The notes: generated by a model not told the origin, from the letters alone. A stretch of DNA of 64,000 nt from CAZYAK01 sp964403335 (GCA_964403335.1 CAYOFI010000006.1:1-64000); one strand, 5' to 3'; shown: positions 15,978 through 25,043, numbered from the stretch's first letter. Numbers and translations are program-made.

Positions 15978-17165
15978 GTGCAAAAGCGCCTTCTCACCAT
16001 TATAACGGCCTTCGTGGTGACTTTTAGCGCCATTCTGCCCTATCCAACGGCCGTACAGGCCTTTTCGGACGTGAATAACACCCGTTATCGCGATGCATTC
16101 GCCTTTTTGCAGGACCGGGACGCTGTTTCCGGATATGGGGATGGCAGCGGCCGGCCCTACGATTACATCAACCGCGCCGAGGCACTCAAAGTCGTGTTGC
16201 AACTCCATGACCGCCAGCGCACGCGCGTGGAGTGGTTTAAAAACCATATGTCCTCGCTGCCGCTGTTCCGCGACTACCAGCAATATGAATGGTTCGCTCC
16301 GTATGTGGAAGCCGGCTTTGAGGCGGCCATTTTGCGCGGCTACCCCGACCGTACGTTCCGTCCGGGACAAAACGTGCGCGTGGAAGAAGCCTTGGCGATG
16401 ATCTTCCGCTCATACGGCGACTCGCCCAATCCCAACGGCGGCCAGTGGTATGACGGCTACGTGAATGCCACGCTCGAGAAAAATTTGGTGTATCGCCGCG
16501 AAAGGTTGACGCTTGGCGAACCCATCACGCGCGGGCAATTTTTTGACATCCTCTATCGCTACGACACCGTCCGCTCCCAACGGCTGACGGCCTTCCGCGA
16601 TCCGGCCGAGCCCGATCCGGTTCCCGTTGCCGCAAACCCCATCGTGCGTACGCCGGTATACACCCAGAATCCGGGAACGGGCGGCGTCGGCGGAGCTGTC
16701 ACCGGCGATGATCGTCAATATGCCTCCCAAAAGAACTTCGCCATCAGCATTCCGCGCCTCGGCATCAACGATCTGACCATCACGCACCCCGCCGATGCGC
16801 TTACCAGCAAAGGCCAGTTGGCGGTGCTGCAGCACGGCGTCGGCCACTTGTTCAGCTACCCCGGCCGCGGCGGCAAGATCATGATCTACGGTCACAGCTC
16901 CGGCTATGCCTGGGACGTCTCGCAGTTCACGAAGATCTTCACGAAGGTGAACCAGCTCAAAGCCGGCGACCGCGTGTATGTCACGTATGAAGGCACGCTC
17001 CACGTCTATCAAGTCACGGGCCAGCAGACCATCAGTCCGACCGACATCCGTCCGTTCCAAGGCCGCGGCGAAGAGCTTATCCTGTTCACCTGCTGGCCGG
17101 TGGGAACGGCCAAGAGCCGCTTGCTGGTGCACGCGAGCCCGGTGACGACTGTGGCACTTCGGTAA
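15978..17165 (+). CDS. SLH-domain protein fused to a C-terminal sortase
   Basis: A 395-residue exported protein. A signal peptide (about 1-28) precedes three S-layer-homology modules (about 29-200; FSDVNNTRYRDAFAFL, INRAEALKVVLQL, GYPDRTFRPGQNVRVEEALA). After a Pro-rich linker comes a sortase domain (about 250-395) with His306 (IYGHSSGYAWD), Cys372 (LFTCWPVGTAKS) and Arg381, the transpeptidase triad. SLH modules bind cell-wall polymers, so the enzyme would be tethered to the wall by SLH, not by a transmembrane anchor. The GTG at 15978 lies just after a consensus promoter. It has no nearby LPXTG-type substrate that I can see. Confidence 0.93.
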   Translation: MQKRLLTIITAFVVTFSAILPYPTAVQAFSDVNNTRYRDAFAFLQDRDAVSGYGDGSGRPYDYINRAEALKVVLQLHDRQRTRVEWFKNHMSSLPLFRDYQQYEWFAPYVEAGFEAAILRGYPDRTFRPGQNVRVEEALAMIFRSYGDSPNPNGGQWYDGYVNATLEKNLVYRRERLTLGEPITRGQFFDILYRYDTVRSQRLTAFRDPAEPDPVPVAANPIVRTPVYTQNPGTGGVGGAVTGDDRQYASQKNFAISIPRLGINDLTITHPADALTSKGQLAVLQHGVGHLFSYPGRGGKIMIYGHSSGYAWDVSQFTKIFTKVNQLKAGDRVYVTYEGTLHVYQVTGQQTISPTDIRPFQGRGEELILFTCWPVGTAKSRLLVHASPVTTVALR

Positions 17166-17182
17166 ATGAGGATTTGAAATTG

Positions 17183-17304
17183 CACCGAAGAACAAAGAGC
17201 AAAATAAGGACAAATACCTCCAAGATCGAATATGTAACGATGTGAATGTTTCTCTTTTCAAGCTTGTGCTTTGTTCTTCTCTTGTTCTTTGTTCTTGAAG
17301 CCTT
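17183..17304. repeat. Word-repeat hairpin (AAGAACAAAGAGC words) between convergent genes
   Basis: The left arm (17186-17212) has GAAGAACAAAGAGCAAAAT and the right arm (17267-17300) has TTGTTCTTCTCTTGTTCTTT. A roughly 55-base loop separates them. Related words occur at 61840-61966. Confidence 0.7.
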
Positions 17305-17311
17305 TCCGGGC

Positions 17312-19804
17312 TCACGCTCCGATACGCCTGATAATCTCCCTGTTCACGAAATCCTTCGCCCGTCCGTATTTCAATCGGCTCAATTGCTTGAACGCCTCCG
17401 CCGCTTGCGCATCTTTGGGGTACGTCGTGTCCTGCCACGGCTTCGGGATTTCGATGGAGAAGGGGCGCGACGGCGTGCCGTCGATGCAGAGCTTCATGGA
17501 GCCTTTGAAGTTATCGACGTTGACCAAATCTTGCTCGCTGAAGACGGGAGCCATTTCTTTGGCGCAGACTTCGGCGTCTTGGGGGCCGATTTTGTAGAAC
17601 ATCATGGAGCCCACGTTGCCAAAGATGGCGCCTTTCAAGCTGACGGCGCCGGAGAGTTTGGAATCTTTCTCCAACTGGTCGATGTACTGGTGCGCGAGCA
17701 CGAGTCCCAAGCGGTATTTGCGGGCTTCGGACAAAATCGATTCGATGGATTGCGTGACGAAGTTTTGGAACTCATCGATGTACAGGAAGAAGTCTTTGCG
17801 TTTGGAGACGTCCGCTTCGCGCTGGCGGCGCATGGCGGCCACCTGGATTTTGTTCACGGTGATGAGCCCCAGCAAGTTGCTGTTGATGTCTCCGATCAAA
17901 CCTTTCGAGAGGTTCATCAGCAGGATCTTGCCGTTGTTCATGACGTCGGCGATATCGAACGCGCTCTTGGTCTGACCGACGATGTTGCGGATGAGCGTGT
18001 TGGTCGTGAATTGTCCGAACTTGGCCGCGAAGTATGGGATCATTTCCTGCTTCTCGCGCTGGCCGGTGCTGGCCATCTGCTTTTCCCAGAAGGACCGCAC
18101 GATGGGGTTCGTCACTTTCGTGAGCTTGTACTTCTGCCATTCGTCGTCCGTAAACAGACGCACGAGGTCGGTGATGGCGCCGCCTTCCTCCTGGTCTTCC
18201 ATCAGCGTCAGACAGCCGTTGCGGAAGTAGTCTTGGATGCGCGGACCGAAGATTTCTTCGCCGAACATTTTCACCATCATGTTCATCGCGTCCAAGGCGA
18301 TCAAGTCCCGCTCTTCCGGAGTCTTGCCTTCCAGCATGTTGAATCCCATCGGGCGCTCGGTATCCGCGGGATTGAAATAGATCACGTCGTCGGCGCGGGA
18401 GCGGGGGATGTAGGGCATCAGGTCTTCGATCAGCGATCCGTGCGGGTCGACCACGCACATGCCTGTGCCGTTGTTGAAATCCTGGCGGGCCATCATCTGC
18501 ATGATGGAGGATTTTCCCGTACCGGTTTGTCCGATGATGTAGAAGTGGCGGAAGCGGTCGTCGTTCTTCATGAAGATTTTTTTCCGCTCGCCGCGGTACG
18601 TGTTGTACCCCAGCAGCAATCCGTCTTCCGGGATGTTTTTGGGTCCGGGAGTCATTTTGAAGTTCTGCCATTTGATCGTCTCCACTTTGTTGTACTTGAT
18701 GTTCGGCACGTGGAAGAAGCTGGCGAGTTCCGCGGTGCCGAGCAGCAATTTGCGGAAGCGGAGCATTTCCATCAATGAGCGCGACGGCGCGCGGCGGATG
18801 AAGCGCGTGATGATATCGGTGTGATGCAAAAAGTGCGGACGGGCGAACGAGTTGCCCTGCGTGGAGGAAAACTGCGCGAACGACGCGACCACGGCATCCA
18901 TCAGCGCCTCCGACCGCGCATGCGATTGCGAGGATGTGATCATGCGGACCACGCACGTGTAGCCGGGGTTGTTGGCTTTTTCATCGACGACTTTGCTGTA
19001 TTCCTCCGTCACTTGCGAGACGCGTTCGCCGGACGCCTGTTCCTGCTGGCCCACCTCCGACGCCTTCTCGCTCGTGAACAGATCCACCAGTGCCACGATC
19101 CACGACAGCGGGTTCCAGAGCGTGAAGCCGTGCTTCTTTTTGGGATTGATCAATGCCTGGGCCGCATCATGCACTTTGTGTTGCCAGTGATGACCGTCGG
19201 CGGGCCGCAGCACAAACTGCACGGCGGCGCCTTCGTCGGTCTTCAATTTGCTGAAGGCGTTGGTGATGTTGTTCAGCGGATCGCTTTTCAGCTGCTGATA
19301 GCTCTTAAAGACGCTGGTGTACTTTTTCTCCGGGACCAAAATCTGCGCGGCAACCACGGATTGCGGCGTGAAGATGTTGTAGTCTTCCACTTCGTCGATG
19401 ATCGCGTCGGGGTAGAAGCTGGTGATCTGTTTTTCAATCAAGCTGGCGATGCTGCGCGGACAGACCACGAAGAATAAAATTTCGCCGGCGAGCGCGGCGT
19501 ACTCCACGGAGAAAAACGGCTGGCCTTTCCAATGGCGGTTGAATTTATGCGAATGCAAACTGTAGAGCGCCTGGTACAAGTGATCCATGATGCCCAGCAC
19601 TTCTTTGAAATCTTTGCCCGTGGAAAATTGTTCGGACTCCGTTTCTTTGTCTTCCTTGCTTTCTTTTTTCGGCATTTGGATTTGCAAAAACACCAGGTCG
19701 CGCTCCCGCTTACGGTCCATCGCCATGCGCATGCGCCACAGCATGCCCGCGACCATGGCCGCGACGATGAGCAGAATGCCGATTAGAGTAAGGAAAACAG
19801 TCAT
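17312..19804 (-). CDS. Type IV secretion/conjugation-type DNA-binding ATPase (TraG/VirD4/HerA-like)
   Basis: The 830-residue membrane-anchored motor ATPase has an N-terminal membrane helix (about 2-24), a large N-terminal domain (about 60-400) and a FtsK/HerA-fold ATPase domain. Walker A is IIGQTGTGKSSIMQMMARQD and Walker B is FFLYIDEFQNFVTQSIESI; LGLVLAHQYIDQL is the sensor region. Such ATPases move DNA or protein in type IV secretion or pilus systems. I chose ATG 19804 (MTVFLTLIGILLIV), downstream of an extended -10. A second paralogue begins at 63478 and shares KDFK..., LYxAL, and xEKQITxFYxDA motifs. A matching pilin lies at 58285-58704. Confidence 0.9.
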   Translation of the reverse strand: MTVFLTLIGILLIVAAMVAGMLWRMRMAMDRKRERDLVFLQIQMPKKESKEDKETESEQFSTGKDFKEVLGIMDHLYQALYSLHSHKFNRHWKGQPFFSVEYAALAGEILFFVVCPRSIASLIEKQITSFYPDAIIDEVEDYNIFTPQSVVAAQILVPEKKYTSVFKSYQQLKSDPLNNITNAFSKLKTDEGAAVQFVLRPADGHHWQHKVHDAAQALINPKKKHGFTLWNPLSWIVALVDLFTSEKASEVGQQEQASGERVSQVTEEYSKVVDEKANNPGYTCVVRMITSSQSHARSEALMDAVVASFAQFSSTQGNSFARPHFLHHTDIITRFIRRAPSRSLMEMLRFRKLLLGTAELASFFHVPNIKYNKVETIKWQNFKMTPGPKNIPEDGLLLGYNTYRGERKKIFMKNDDRFRHFYIIGQTGTGKSSIMQMMARQDFNNGTGMCVVDPHGSLIEDLMPYIPRSRADDVIYFNPADTERPMGFNMLEGKTPEERDLIALDAMNMMVKMFGEEIFGPRIQDYFRNGCLTLMEDQEEGGAITDLVRLFTDDEWQKYKLTKVTNPIVRSFWEKQMASTGQREKQEMIPYFAAKFGQFTTNTLIRNIVGQTKSAFDIADVMNNGKILLMNLSKGLIGDINSNLLGLITVNKIQVAAMRRQREADVSKRKDFFLYIDEFQNFVTQSIESILSEARKYRLGLVLAHQYIDQLEKDSKLSGAVSLKGAIFGNVGSMMFYKIGPQDAEVCAKEMAPVFSEQDLVNVDNFKGSMKLCIDGTPSRPFSIEIPKPWQDTTYPKDAQAAEAFKQLSRLKYGRAKDFVNREIIRRIGA

Positions 19805-19841
19805 TGGCGTCGCCTGACGGGGAAAACGGGAGTATCGTACC

Positions 19842-19850
19842 ATTGTACCA
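19842..19850 (-). promoter_or_regulatory. Extended -10 promoter of the secretion ATPase gene
   Basis: TGG-TACAAT on the minus strand, 37 bases before the ATG at 19804. The -35 match is poor, which an extended -10 can compensate for. Confidence 0.5.
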
Positions 19851-19921
19851 TGTTTCCCGCCCTCGTTCGAGCAAGAAAACGCCGTTTCCCGCCTGTTTTA
19901 CGGGCACTTTGACCCTCCTGT

Positions 19922-21091
19922 GTGCAACGCCTGAGAGATTTCTTCAACCGCCGCGCTTTCCGCACGTCTCTGCGCAGTTTCCTGCGCTACGTGTTTGGCA
20001 AACGCGGGCAGCGCCGGGTCACGGGCTGGCGCGTGCTCTACAGGCTCCGTACGGAGTTGCTGCTCCAGACGTTGGCCCCCATCACCGGCAACAGCACGGC
20101 TCCGCGCACGCGGTTATGGGTGGACAAAGAAGTCTTCCCGCGCATCCGTAAACTTTTGGGCCGCGCGGAACACACCGTCTACATCCAGATGTTCATTTGG
20201 AAGGACGATGCGTTGGGACGGCAGATGGCGGAATTGCTGACGGAGCTGGCCGACCGCGGCGTGAAGGTCCAGATTTCCAAAGAAGCGACGGGAGACGTGT
20301 TCGAGTTCCATCAGGATTTCTTGACGACCAAAGAAAGTACAGACCCGCTGTGGGACCGTTTCTGGAAACACAAAAATATCCGCATCAGCTACGGGAAGAA
20401 AGCGGATCACGCCAAGGTGTACGTCATCGACGGGAAAATCCTGCTGCTCACGGGGATGAACATTGCGTCGGAATATCACGAGCGCCTGCACGATTACATG
20501 GTCGAGCTGCATGGCACCGGGTTCGTGGAGGAGTACCTCTCCAGCGGCGAGATCCACGCGCCCAAGGGCAAGACGCGTTTGGTGATGAACTCCGATGCGC
20601 ACAAAGACATCCGTCCCGCGGTGATGGATTTGCTGGAGCGTGCGGAGCATTCCATCGTCGTGGAACAATGTTATATCTCCGATCCCAAAGTGATAGATTT
20701 GCTCGTCCAGAAGAGCAAAGAAAAGGTCCGTGTGACGCTCATCGTGCCGCAGCGCACGGATATGCAACATCATTACGCCAACATGGTCACCGTCGACCGG
20801 TTGCTGCAGGAAGGCAACCGCGAGTATGTGCAGGTGTATCTGTACCCGCGCATGTTCCACGGCAAGACGCTTCTGGTGGACCGCGAGTACGCCTTCATCG
20901 GTTCGGTGAACCTCATCACGTCGTCTCTGGACGATATGGGGGAACTGAACGTGCTTCTGCAAGGGCGCACCGATGATTCCATTCAAAAATTGCGCGACAC
21001 GCTGCGCGAGATGGTCCTGCAAAGCAAACCCTTGGCGACCCCGCCGCGGTTGGGATGGTTCGGGAAGTGGTTGGGGTGGCTGAAACTCTGA
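19922..21091 (+). CDS. Phospholipase D-family protein, cardiolipin-synthase-like
   Basis: The 389-residue product has two HKD motifs: His163-x-Lys165-x4-Asp170 (HAKVYVIDGKILLLTGMNI) and His313-x-Lys315-x4-Asp320 (HGKTLLVDREYAFIGSVNL). This two-motif plan is typical of bacterial cardiolipin synthases and related phosphatidyltransferases. There is no clear pair of N-terminal membrane helices as in ClsA, so a ClsB/C-like or other PLD role is possible. The N-terminus is Arg-rich and may bind membrane lipid heads. The GTG start at 19922 is the first in frame. Confidence 0.9.
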   Translation: MQRLRDFFNRRAFRTSLRSFLRYVFGKRGQRRVTGWRVLYRLRTELLLQTLAPITGNSTAPRTRLWVDKEVFPRIRKLLGRAEHTVYIQMFIWKDDALGRQMAELLTELADRGVKVQISKEATGDVFEFHQDFLTTKESTDPLWDRFWKHKNIRISYGKKADHAKVYVIDGKILLLTGMNIASEYHERLHDYMVELHGTGFVEEYLSSGEIHAPKGKTRLVMNSDAHKDIRPAVMDLLERAEHSIVVEQCYISDPKVIDLLVQKSKEKVRVTLIVPQRTDMQHHYANMVTVDRLLQEGNREYVQVYLYPRMFHGKTLLVDREYAFIGSVNLITSSLDDMGELNVLLQGRTDDSIQKLRDTLREMVLQSKPLATPPRLGWFGKWLGWLKL

Positions 21092-21172
21092 GGGGATAGA
21101 GGGAATAGACGCGATAGAGGAAAAAAAGCACCTCTATCCCGTCTATCGCCTCTGCGCCGTCTATTCCCTTTG
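21092..21172. repeat. Word-repeat hairpin (GGGATAGAG family) between PLD gene and response regulator
   Basis: The left arm (21092-21120) has GGGGATAGAGGGAATAGACG words and the right arm (21131-21171) has CCTCTATCCCGTCTATCGCC words. It lies between convergent genes and nearly touches the receiver gene's stop. Confidence 0.85.
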
Positions 21173-21177
21173 CGTCT

Positions 21178-21546
21178 TCACAAGTGTTTCAACCTCTCCA
21201 CCATCTGCACCAAACTCTTGATCGTCATGTCTTTTTTGACAAAGTAATCGTCCGCGCCCAGTTCCTGCGCGCGTAATTTAAAATCCGCCTGGTCGAAGTT
21301 CGTGAGCATGATGGCCGGGAATTTGCGCGACTCCTTGGGGAATTCCTTCAGCACCTGGAAACCGTCCACTTTGGGCATGTGAATGTCGCAGATCAGCAAC
21401 GAAGGCTCTTTGGCCTTAATGGCGGCAATGGCCTGTTCGCCGTCTTCGGCCGTTTGCACCTCGTATCCTTCGGTCGTGAACTTCTTCACGTACAAATTGC
21501 GCAGCACGGCGTCGTCTTCGGCGATGAGGATGTTTCCTTTAGACAT
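21178..21546 (-). CDS. Single-domain response regulator (CheY-like receiver)
   Basis: A stand-alone receiver domain of 122 residues. The phosphorylation site is Asp54 (LLICDIHMPKVDG) with the acidic pocket Asp11/Asp12, Thr82 (IMLTNFD) and Lys104 (YFVKKDM). There is no output domain, so it must act by protein contact, perhaps like CheY or Spo0F. No histidine kinase is in the window. A TATACT -10 ends 7 bases before the ATG, implying a leaderless mRNA. Confidence 0.95.
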   Translation of the reverse strand: MSKGNILIAEDDAVLRNLYVKKFTTEGYEVQTAEDGEQAIAAIKAKEPSLLICDIHMPKVDGFQVLKEFPKESRKFPAIMLTNFDQADFKLRAQELGADDYFVKKDMTIKSLVQMVERLKHL

Positions 21547-21553
21547 TAGACAC

Positions 21554-21582
21554 AGTATACCGGATTTCGTAGATGGAGTAAA
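21554..21582 (-). promoter_or_regulatory. Promoter of the receiver gene, leaderless spacing
   Basis: Minus strand: TTTACT (21577-21582), 17-base spacer, TATACT (21554-21559), then 7 bases to the ATG at 21546. Confidence 0.65.
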
Positions 21583-21602
21583 CGTTTCTTTTCCGGGCGA
21601 GT

Positions 21603-21703
21603 GACAGAGGGGATAGAAGGCATAGACGGGATAGAAGTTTGAAAGGTCATCAGGAGGCAGCCTCTATCCCGTCTATTCCCTCTATTCCTTCTATGCCCTC
21701 TTT
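21603..21703. repeat. Word-repeat hairpin (GGGATAGAG family) in a divergent intergenic region
   Basis: The left arm (about 21605-21638) has GGGGATAGAAGGCATAGACG words and the right arm (about 21660-21702) has CCTCTATCCCGTCTATTCCC words. It sits between two outward-facing promoters, so it is not at any gene's 3' end. Confidence 0.85.
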
Positions 21704-21713
21704 AATTTCAGTA

Positions 21714-21742
21714 ATGACTCTAGGCTCATTTTCTGCTACAAT
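21714..21742 (+). promoter_or_regulatory. Extended -10 promoter of the Cys-rich repeat protein gene
   Basis: ATGACT (21714-21719), 17-base spacer, TGC-TACAAT (-10 at 21737-21742). The ATG at 21754 follows 11 bases later. Confidence 0.65.
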
Positions 21743-21753
21743 AGAGAGATTCC

Positions 21754-23394
21754 ATGACCAACACCAAAACACTCATCGCCGTCACGGCCGGAGCGTGCCT
21801 CCTGGTGGTTGTCGCGTTGACGGGCATTCATTTGGATATACAAGGAGCGGCATTGCCTTCCAATTGTCTGGGCAAACCGTACGGGTGGCCGGGATGTCCC
21901 ACCAAATCCGCGTCGTCCGTCTCCGCGACCTGCGGGAACTCCATCGTCGACAAGCCGTCGGAGGAATGCGATGACGGCCGGTTCAACGGACAGACGGCAT
22001 GCGGCGACGACTGCAGATTTCAGCAATGCGGCGACGGCGCCGTCTGGATCGCCGGCGACGAAGAATGCGAAGCGCCCGCGGAGGAATTTTACGCGCAGGA
22101 CGCGAGCGGAAACATGCTCATTGAACGGAAGTACGACGATACGCCCGCATGCGGAACGTACTGTCTGCCGCCGCAGTGCAATGGTACGGTCCCGTGTTTT
22201 TCCGGCTGCAAATGGTACTTCGGTCCCACGTGCCAGTCGGTGTCATCGGGTGGATCGGGAACGTTGCTCCAGGGCCCGCCCGCGGGAAGCGGCGCAGTGT
22301 CCTCCAAGAGTTCTTCTTCCAAGAGCGTGGTTGCCAGTCTGACATGCGGCAACGGCCTGACGGAGACGGGCGAGGAATGCGACGACGGCAACAAGATCGC
22401 CACCGACGGCTGCACGAATGCCTGCCAATTGCCGCATTGCGGCGACGGGATCGCGCAGTTCGGCGAGGAATGCGACGACGGGAACCCTCTGGATACGGAC
22501 GCCTGTTCCAATGCCTGCAAGCGTGCACGGTGCGGTGACGCCCTCATTCAAGCGGGCGAGGAATGCGACGACGGGAACCAGGATGCGTTCGATTCCTGCA
22601 CCAACACGTGCCGCGTCCCGCGGTGCGGCGACGGCGTGGTCCAGATCGGCGAAGAGTGCGACGACGGGAACAAAACCGAAACGGATTCGTGCACCAACGT
22701 CTGCAAGTTGTCCATGTGCGGGGACGGCATCGCGCAAGACGGCGAGGAATGCGACGACGGCAATCAGAGCAACAATGACGCCTGCACCAACGTCTGCAAG
22801 GCGCCGCGCTGCGGTGACGGGTTCCGCCAGAGCGGCGAGCAGTGCGATGACGGCAATCAAAACGATGCGGATTCCTGCACGACCCTTTGCGGCTTTGCCA
22901 AGTGCGGCAACGGCGTGACGGAAGGTCCGGAGGAATGCGATGACGGCAATCAGAACGGAGGAGATGCGTGTTCCAATGCCTGCCGCCGTCCGCGGTGCGG
23001 AGATGGCATCGTGAGCTACAACGAGGAATGCGACGCCGGGAAAGACAATTCCAACATGATCCCGGATGCGTGCCGCTTGAGCTGCCGCAAGCCGTTCTGC
23101 GGGGACTTCATCGTGGATGCCGGAGAGGAATGCGACGGCAGCACCGTCTGTGAAGACACCTGCAAACTCCGCGCCGATATCATTCAGCCCGCGGGCGATG
23201 TGGGCGGACCCGGCCTAAGCGGGGGGCAGATCGGCGTGATCGCCTCGGCGCTCGTCGCCGGCGTTCTTGCCATCGCGGGCGTCATCTACCGCAAAGCTCT
23301 GATGAAGTTCTTGCAGAGGCTTGCGAAGAAAGGACCGAATTCGATCGAAGATATTCCGCTCGATCAGATCGAGATGCCGTGGCATAAGTGGTAA
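21754..23394 (+). CDS. Cys-rich DUF4215-type repeat surface protein
   Basis: The 546-residue product has an N-terminal membrane segment/signal (about 8-28), an exterior region of tandem Cys-rich repeats, and a C-terminal membrane helix (about 495-515) with a basic tail. About seven near-perfect repeats of 30-31 residues share CGDGxxxxGEECDDGNxxxxDxCxxxC; four more are degenerate at both ends. This is the myxobacterial-type Cys-rich repeat (DUF4215), seen in large secreted proteins and probably disulphide- and Ca-stabilised. The function is unknown; adhesion or cell contact is an inference. A strong extended -10 lies just upstream. Confidence 0.9.
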   Translation: MTNTKTLIAVTAGACLLVVVALTGIHLDIQGAALPSNCLGKPYGWPGCPTKSASSVSATCGNSIVDKPSEECDDGRFNGQTACGDDCRFQQCGDGAVWIAGDEECEAPAEEFYAQDASGNMLIERKYDDTPACGTYCLPPQCNGTVPCFSGCKWYFGPTCQSVSSGGSGTLLQGPPAGSGAVSSKSSSSKSVVASLTCGNGLTETGEECDDGNKIATDGCTNACQLPHCGDGIAQFGEECDDGNPLDTDACSNACKRARCGDALIQAGEECDDGNQDAFDSCTNTCRVPRCGDGVVQIGEECDDGNKTETDSCTNVCKLSMCGDGIAQDGEECDDGNQSNNDACTNVCKAPRCGDGFRQSGEQCDDGNQNDADSCTTLCGFAKCGNGVTEGPEECDDGNQNGGDACSNACRRPRCGDGIVSYNEECDAGKDNSNMIPDACRLSCRKPFCGDFIVDAGEECDGSTVCEDTCKLRADIIQPAGDVGGPGLSGGQIGVIASALVAGVLAIAGVIYRKALMKFLQRLAKKGPNSIEDIPLDQIEMPWHKW

Positions 23395-23395
23395 G

Positions 23396-23492
23396 AATTG
23401 AAAATTGAGAATGAAAAATTGAAAATTTTGGAAGCAGCTCTGTGATCAGAACTACTTCCATCATTTTCAATTCTCAATTTTCAATTTTTCAT
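23396..23492. repeat. AT-rich word-repeat hairpin (AAAATTGAGAATGAAAAATTG words)
   Basis: The left arm (23397-23430) has TTGAAAATTGAGAATGAAAA and the right arm (23464-23491) has TTTTCAATTCTCAATTTTCA. It separates the convergent Cys-rich gene and tsf. Confidence 0.8.
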
Positions 23493-24271
23493 TACACCGT
23501 CACTCGCACATACGTCGTCACCCCCGATCCGCCCAAGTATGCCTCGACCGTCTGGGTCGGGTCCTTCACGAACATCTGCGTGAGGAGCGCGTTTTCTTCG
23601 CGGAATTTCTTCTCTTTGCCCAGCATGATCTTCTCCATGATCGCTTCGGGCTTCTTCTCCTTGCTCATCTGCTCCTTCCAGATCTCGCGCTCTTTGTTGA
23701 GCGTCTCGTCGGAGACTTCGTCGGGCTTCACGTACGCGGGGTTCAAAGCTGCTGCGTGCATGGCCACGTCCTTCAGTTTGGACTTGTCGGCACCCGCGGC
23801 ATCGGAGCCGATGATGACGGCCAACTTGCGGTTGGAGTGCACGTAGGCGGCGAGGGCCGGAGCGGAGATCTCTTGGATTTCGGCGACGGAGATGTTCTCG
23901 CCCATCTTCTGGATGGCTGCGGGCATCTTTTCGTCGATCACGACCTGTGCGGCGTCTTTGCCTTTCGTCAGGACCGTCTGCGCAAGCTCGGTGCCGAGGG
24001 CCACGAAGTCATCGCCGCGGGCGACGAAGTCGGTTTCGCATTTGACGGTGATGACGGCGGCCTTCTTTCCATCATCGGCGATGAAGATGGCGCCTTCGAA
24101 CTGCTCGCGGTCGGCTTTCTTCACGGCGCCGGCGATGCCTTTCTTGCGGAGGATCTCGATGGCCTTTTCCTGGTCACCGCCTGCTTCGTCCAACGCCTGT
24201 TTGACGGCGGAAATGGATACGCCCGTGCGGGCGCGGAGAGCGGCGACATCGGCTGCGGATACGGGGGACAT
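23492..24271 (-). CDS. tsf: Translation elongation factor Ts
   Basis: EF-Ts is the guanine-nucleotide exchange factor for EF-Tu. The 259 residues begin with the UBA-like N-terminal domain (VAALRARTGVSISAVKQALD) and contain the EF-Tu-contacting ITVKCETDFVARGDDF. I chose ATG 24271 because upstream codons are spacer shadow. It lies 49 bases after rpsB in the classic rpsB-tsf operon. The core is about 20 residues shorter than in E. coli, as in many Gram-positives and CPR. Confidence 0.97.
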   Translation of the reverse strand: MSPVSAADVAALRARTGVSISAVKQALDEAGGDQEKAIEILRKKGIAGAVKKADREQFEGAIFIADDGKKAAVITVKCETDFVARGDDFVALGTELAQTVLTKGKDAAQVVIDEKMPAAIQKMGENISVAEIQEISAPALAAYVHSNRKLAVIIGSDAAGADKSKLKDVAMHAAALNPAYVKPDEVSDETLNKEREIWKEQMSKEKKPEAIMEKIMLGKEKKFREENALLTQMFVKDPTQTVEAYLGGSGVTTYVRVTV

Positions 24272-24280
24272 AAGGGGGAG

Positions 24281-24315
24281 GGGAAAACAGAAACCAAAAG
24301 CCAGAAACCAAGTGA
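24281..24315. repeat. Single-arm word repeat (CCAGAAACCA words) between rpsB and tsf
   Basis: AAACAGAAACCAAAAGCCAG and GAAACCAAG make one arm with no complementary arm. The same word, in opposite orientation, lies at 30833-30868 inside the DedA tail. Confidence 0.55.
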
Positions 24316-24320
24316 CGGAA

Positions 24321-25043
24321 TCAGGCGGCGACCAATTCTTCGTCTTTATCGACGGGGCTCTTTTTGGGAGCGGCATCACCGAGCTCGGATTCGACGGTGT
24401 TGAGGAGCAATTCGATGGACTTCACCGTATCGTCGTTGGCCGGAATGTACGTGGTGAAGTGATCGGGGTCGGCGTTAGAGTCGCAAATGCCGTAGATGGG
24501 GATCTTCAGTTTTGCGGCTTCGAGGACTGCCACGCGGTCGCGGATGGCGTCGACGACGAACACGGCGTCAGGGAGTCCGTTCATGCGGGACACACCGGAG
24601 AGGGCGGTGTCGAGCTTGGCGAGCAACTTGCGCTGCGCGGTTTGCTCCTTCTTGGTGTACTTCTCGGATTCACCGGTCTGGAACGAGCGTTGCAAATCCA
24701 AGTAGTAGCGCAGACGGCGCTTGATCGTGCTCCAGTTGGTGAGCAGTCCGGGGATCCACTTCTTGGTCACCATCGGTTGGTTCAGGTTCTTGGCGACTTT
24801 TTCGATCAACGGAATGGAGTGCTGCTTGGTGGAAACGAACAGGATCGTCTTGCCCTCGACCTGCAACTTTTTCATCTCGGCGCACACGCGTTCCAAGTGT
24901 GCCTTGGTCTGCGCAAGATCGAAGATGTGGATGCCTTTGCGGACACCGTAGAGATGTTTCTTCATCTTCGGGTTCCACTTCTCCTTGCGGTGGCCAAAGT
25001 GGCACGCGGCTTGGAGCAAATCTTTCTCGGAAGGAATGGCCAT
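24321..25043 (-). CDS. rpsB: Small ribosomal subunit protein uS2
   Basis: S2 binds late to the 30S platform and is needed for S1 recruitment in some bacteria. The 240-residue product has AACHFGHRKEKWNPKMKKHL, GIHIFDLAQTKAHLE, WIPGLLTNWSTIKRRL, and late PDAVFVVDAIRDRVAVLEA. I chose ATG 25043; the ORF upstream is shadow. A consensus promoter about 190 bases upstream gives a long leader that could carry autoregulation, as known for E. coli rpsB, but no motif was recognised. Confidence 0.98.
   Translation of the reverse strand: MAIPSEKDLLQAACHFGHRKEKWNPKMKKHLYGVRKGIHIFDLAQTKAHLERVCAEMKKLQVEGKTILFVSTKQHSIPLIEKVAKNLNQPMVTKKWIPGLLTNWSTIKRRLRYYLDLQRSFQTGESEKYTKKEQTAQRKLLAKLDTALSGVSRMNGLPDAVFVVDAIRDRVAVLEAAKLKIPIYGICDSNADPDHFTTYIPANDDTVKSIELLLNTVESELGDAAPKKSPVDKDEELVAA

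Noticed and set aside
22089..22860. Minus-strand open frames over the Cys-rich repeat gene
   Set aside because: They are periodic shadows of the DNA repeat and have no independent start signals.
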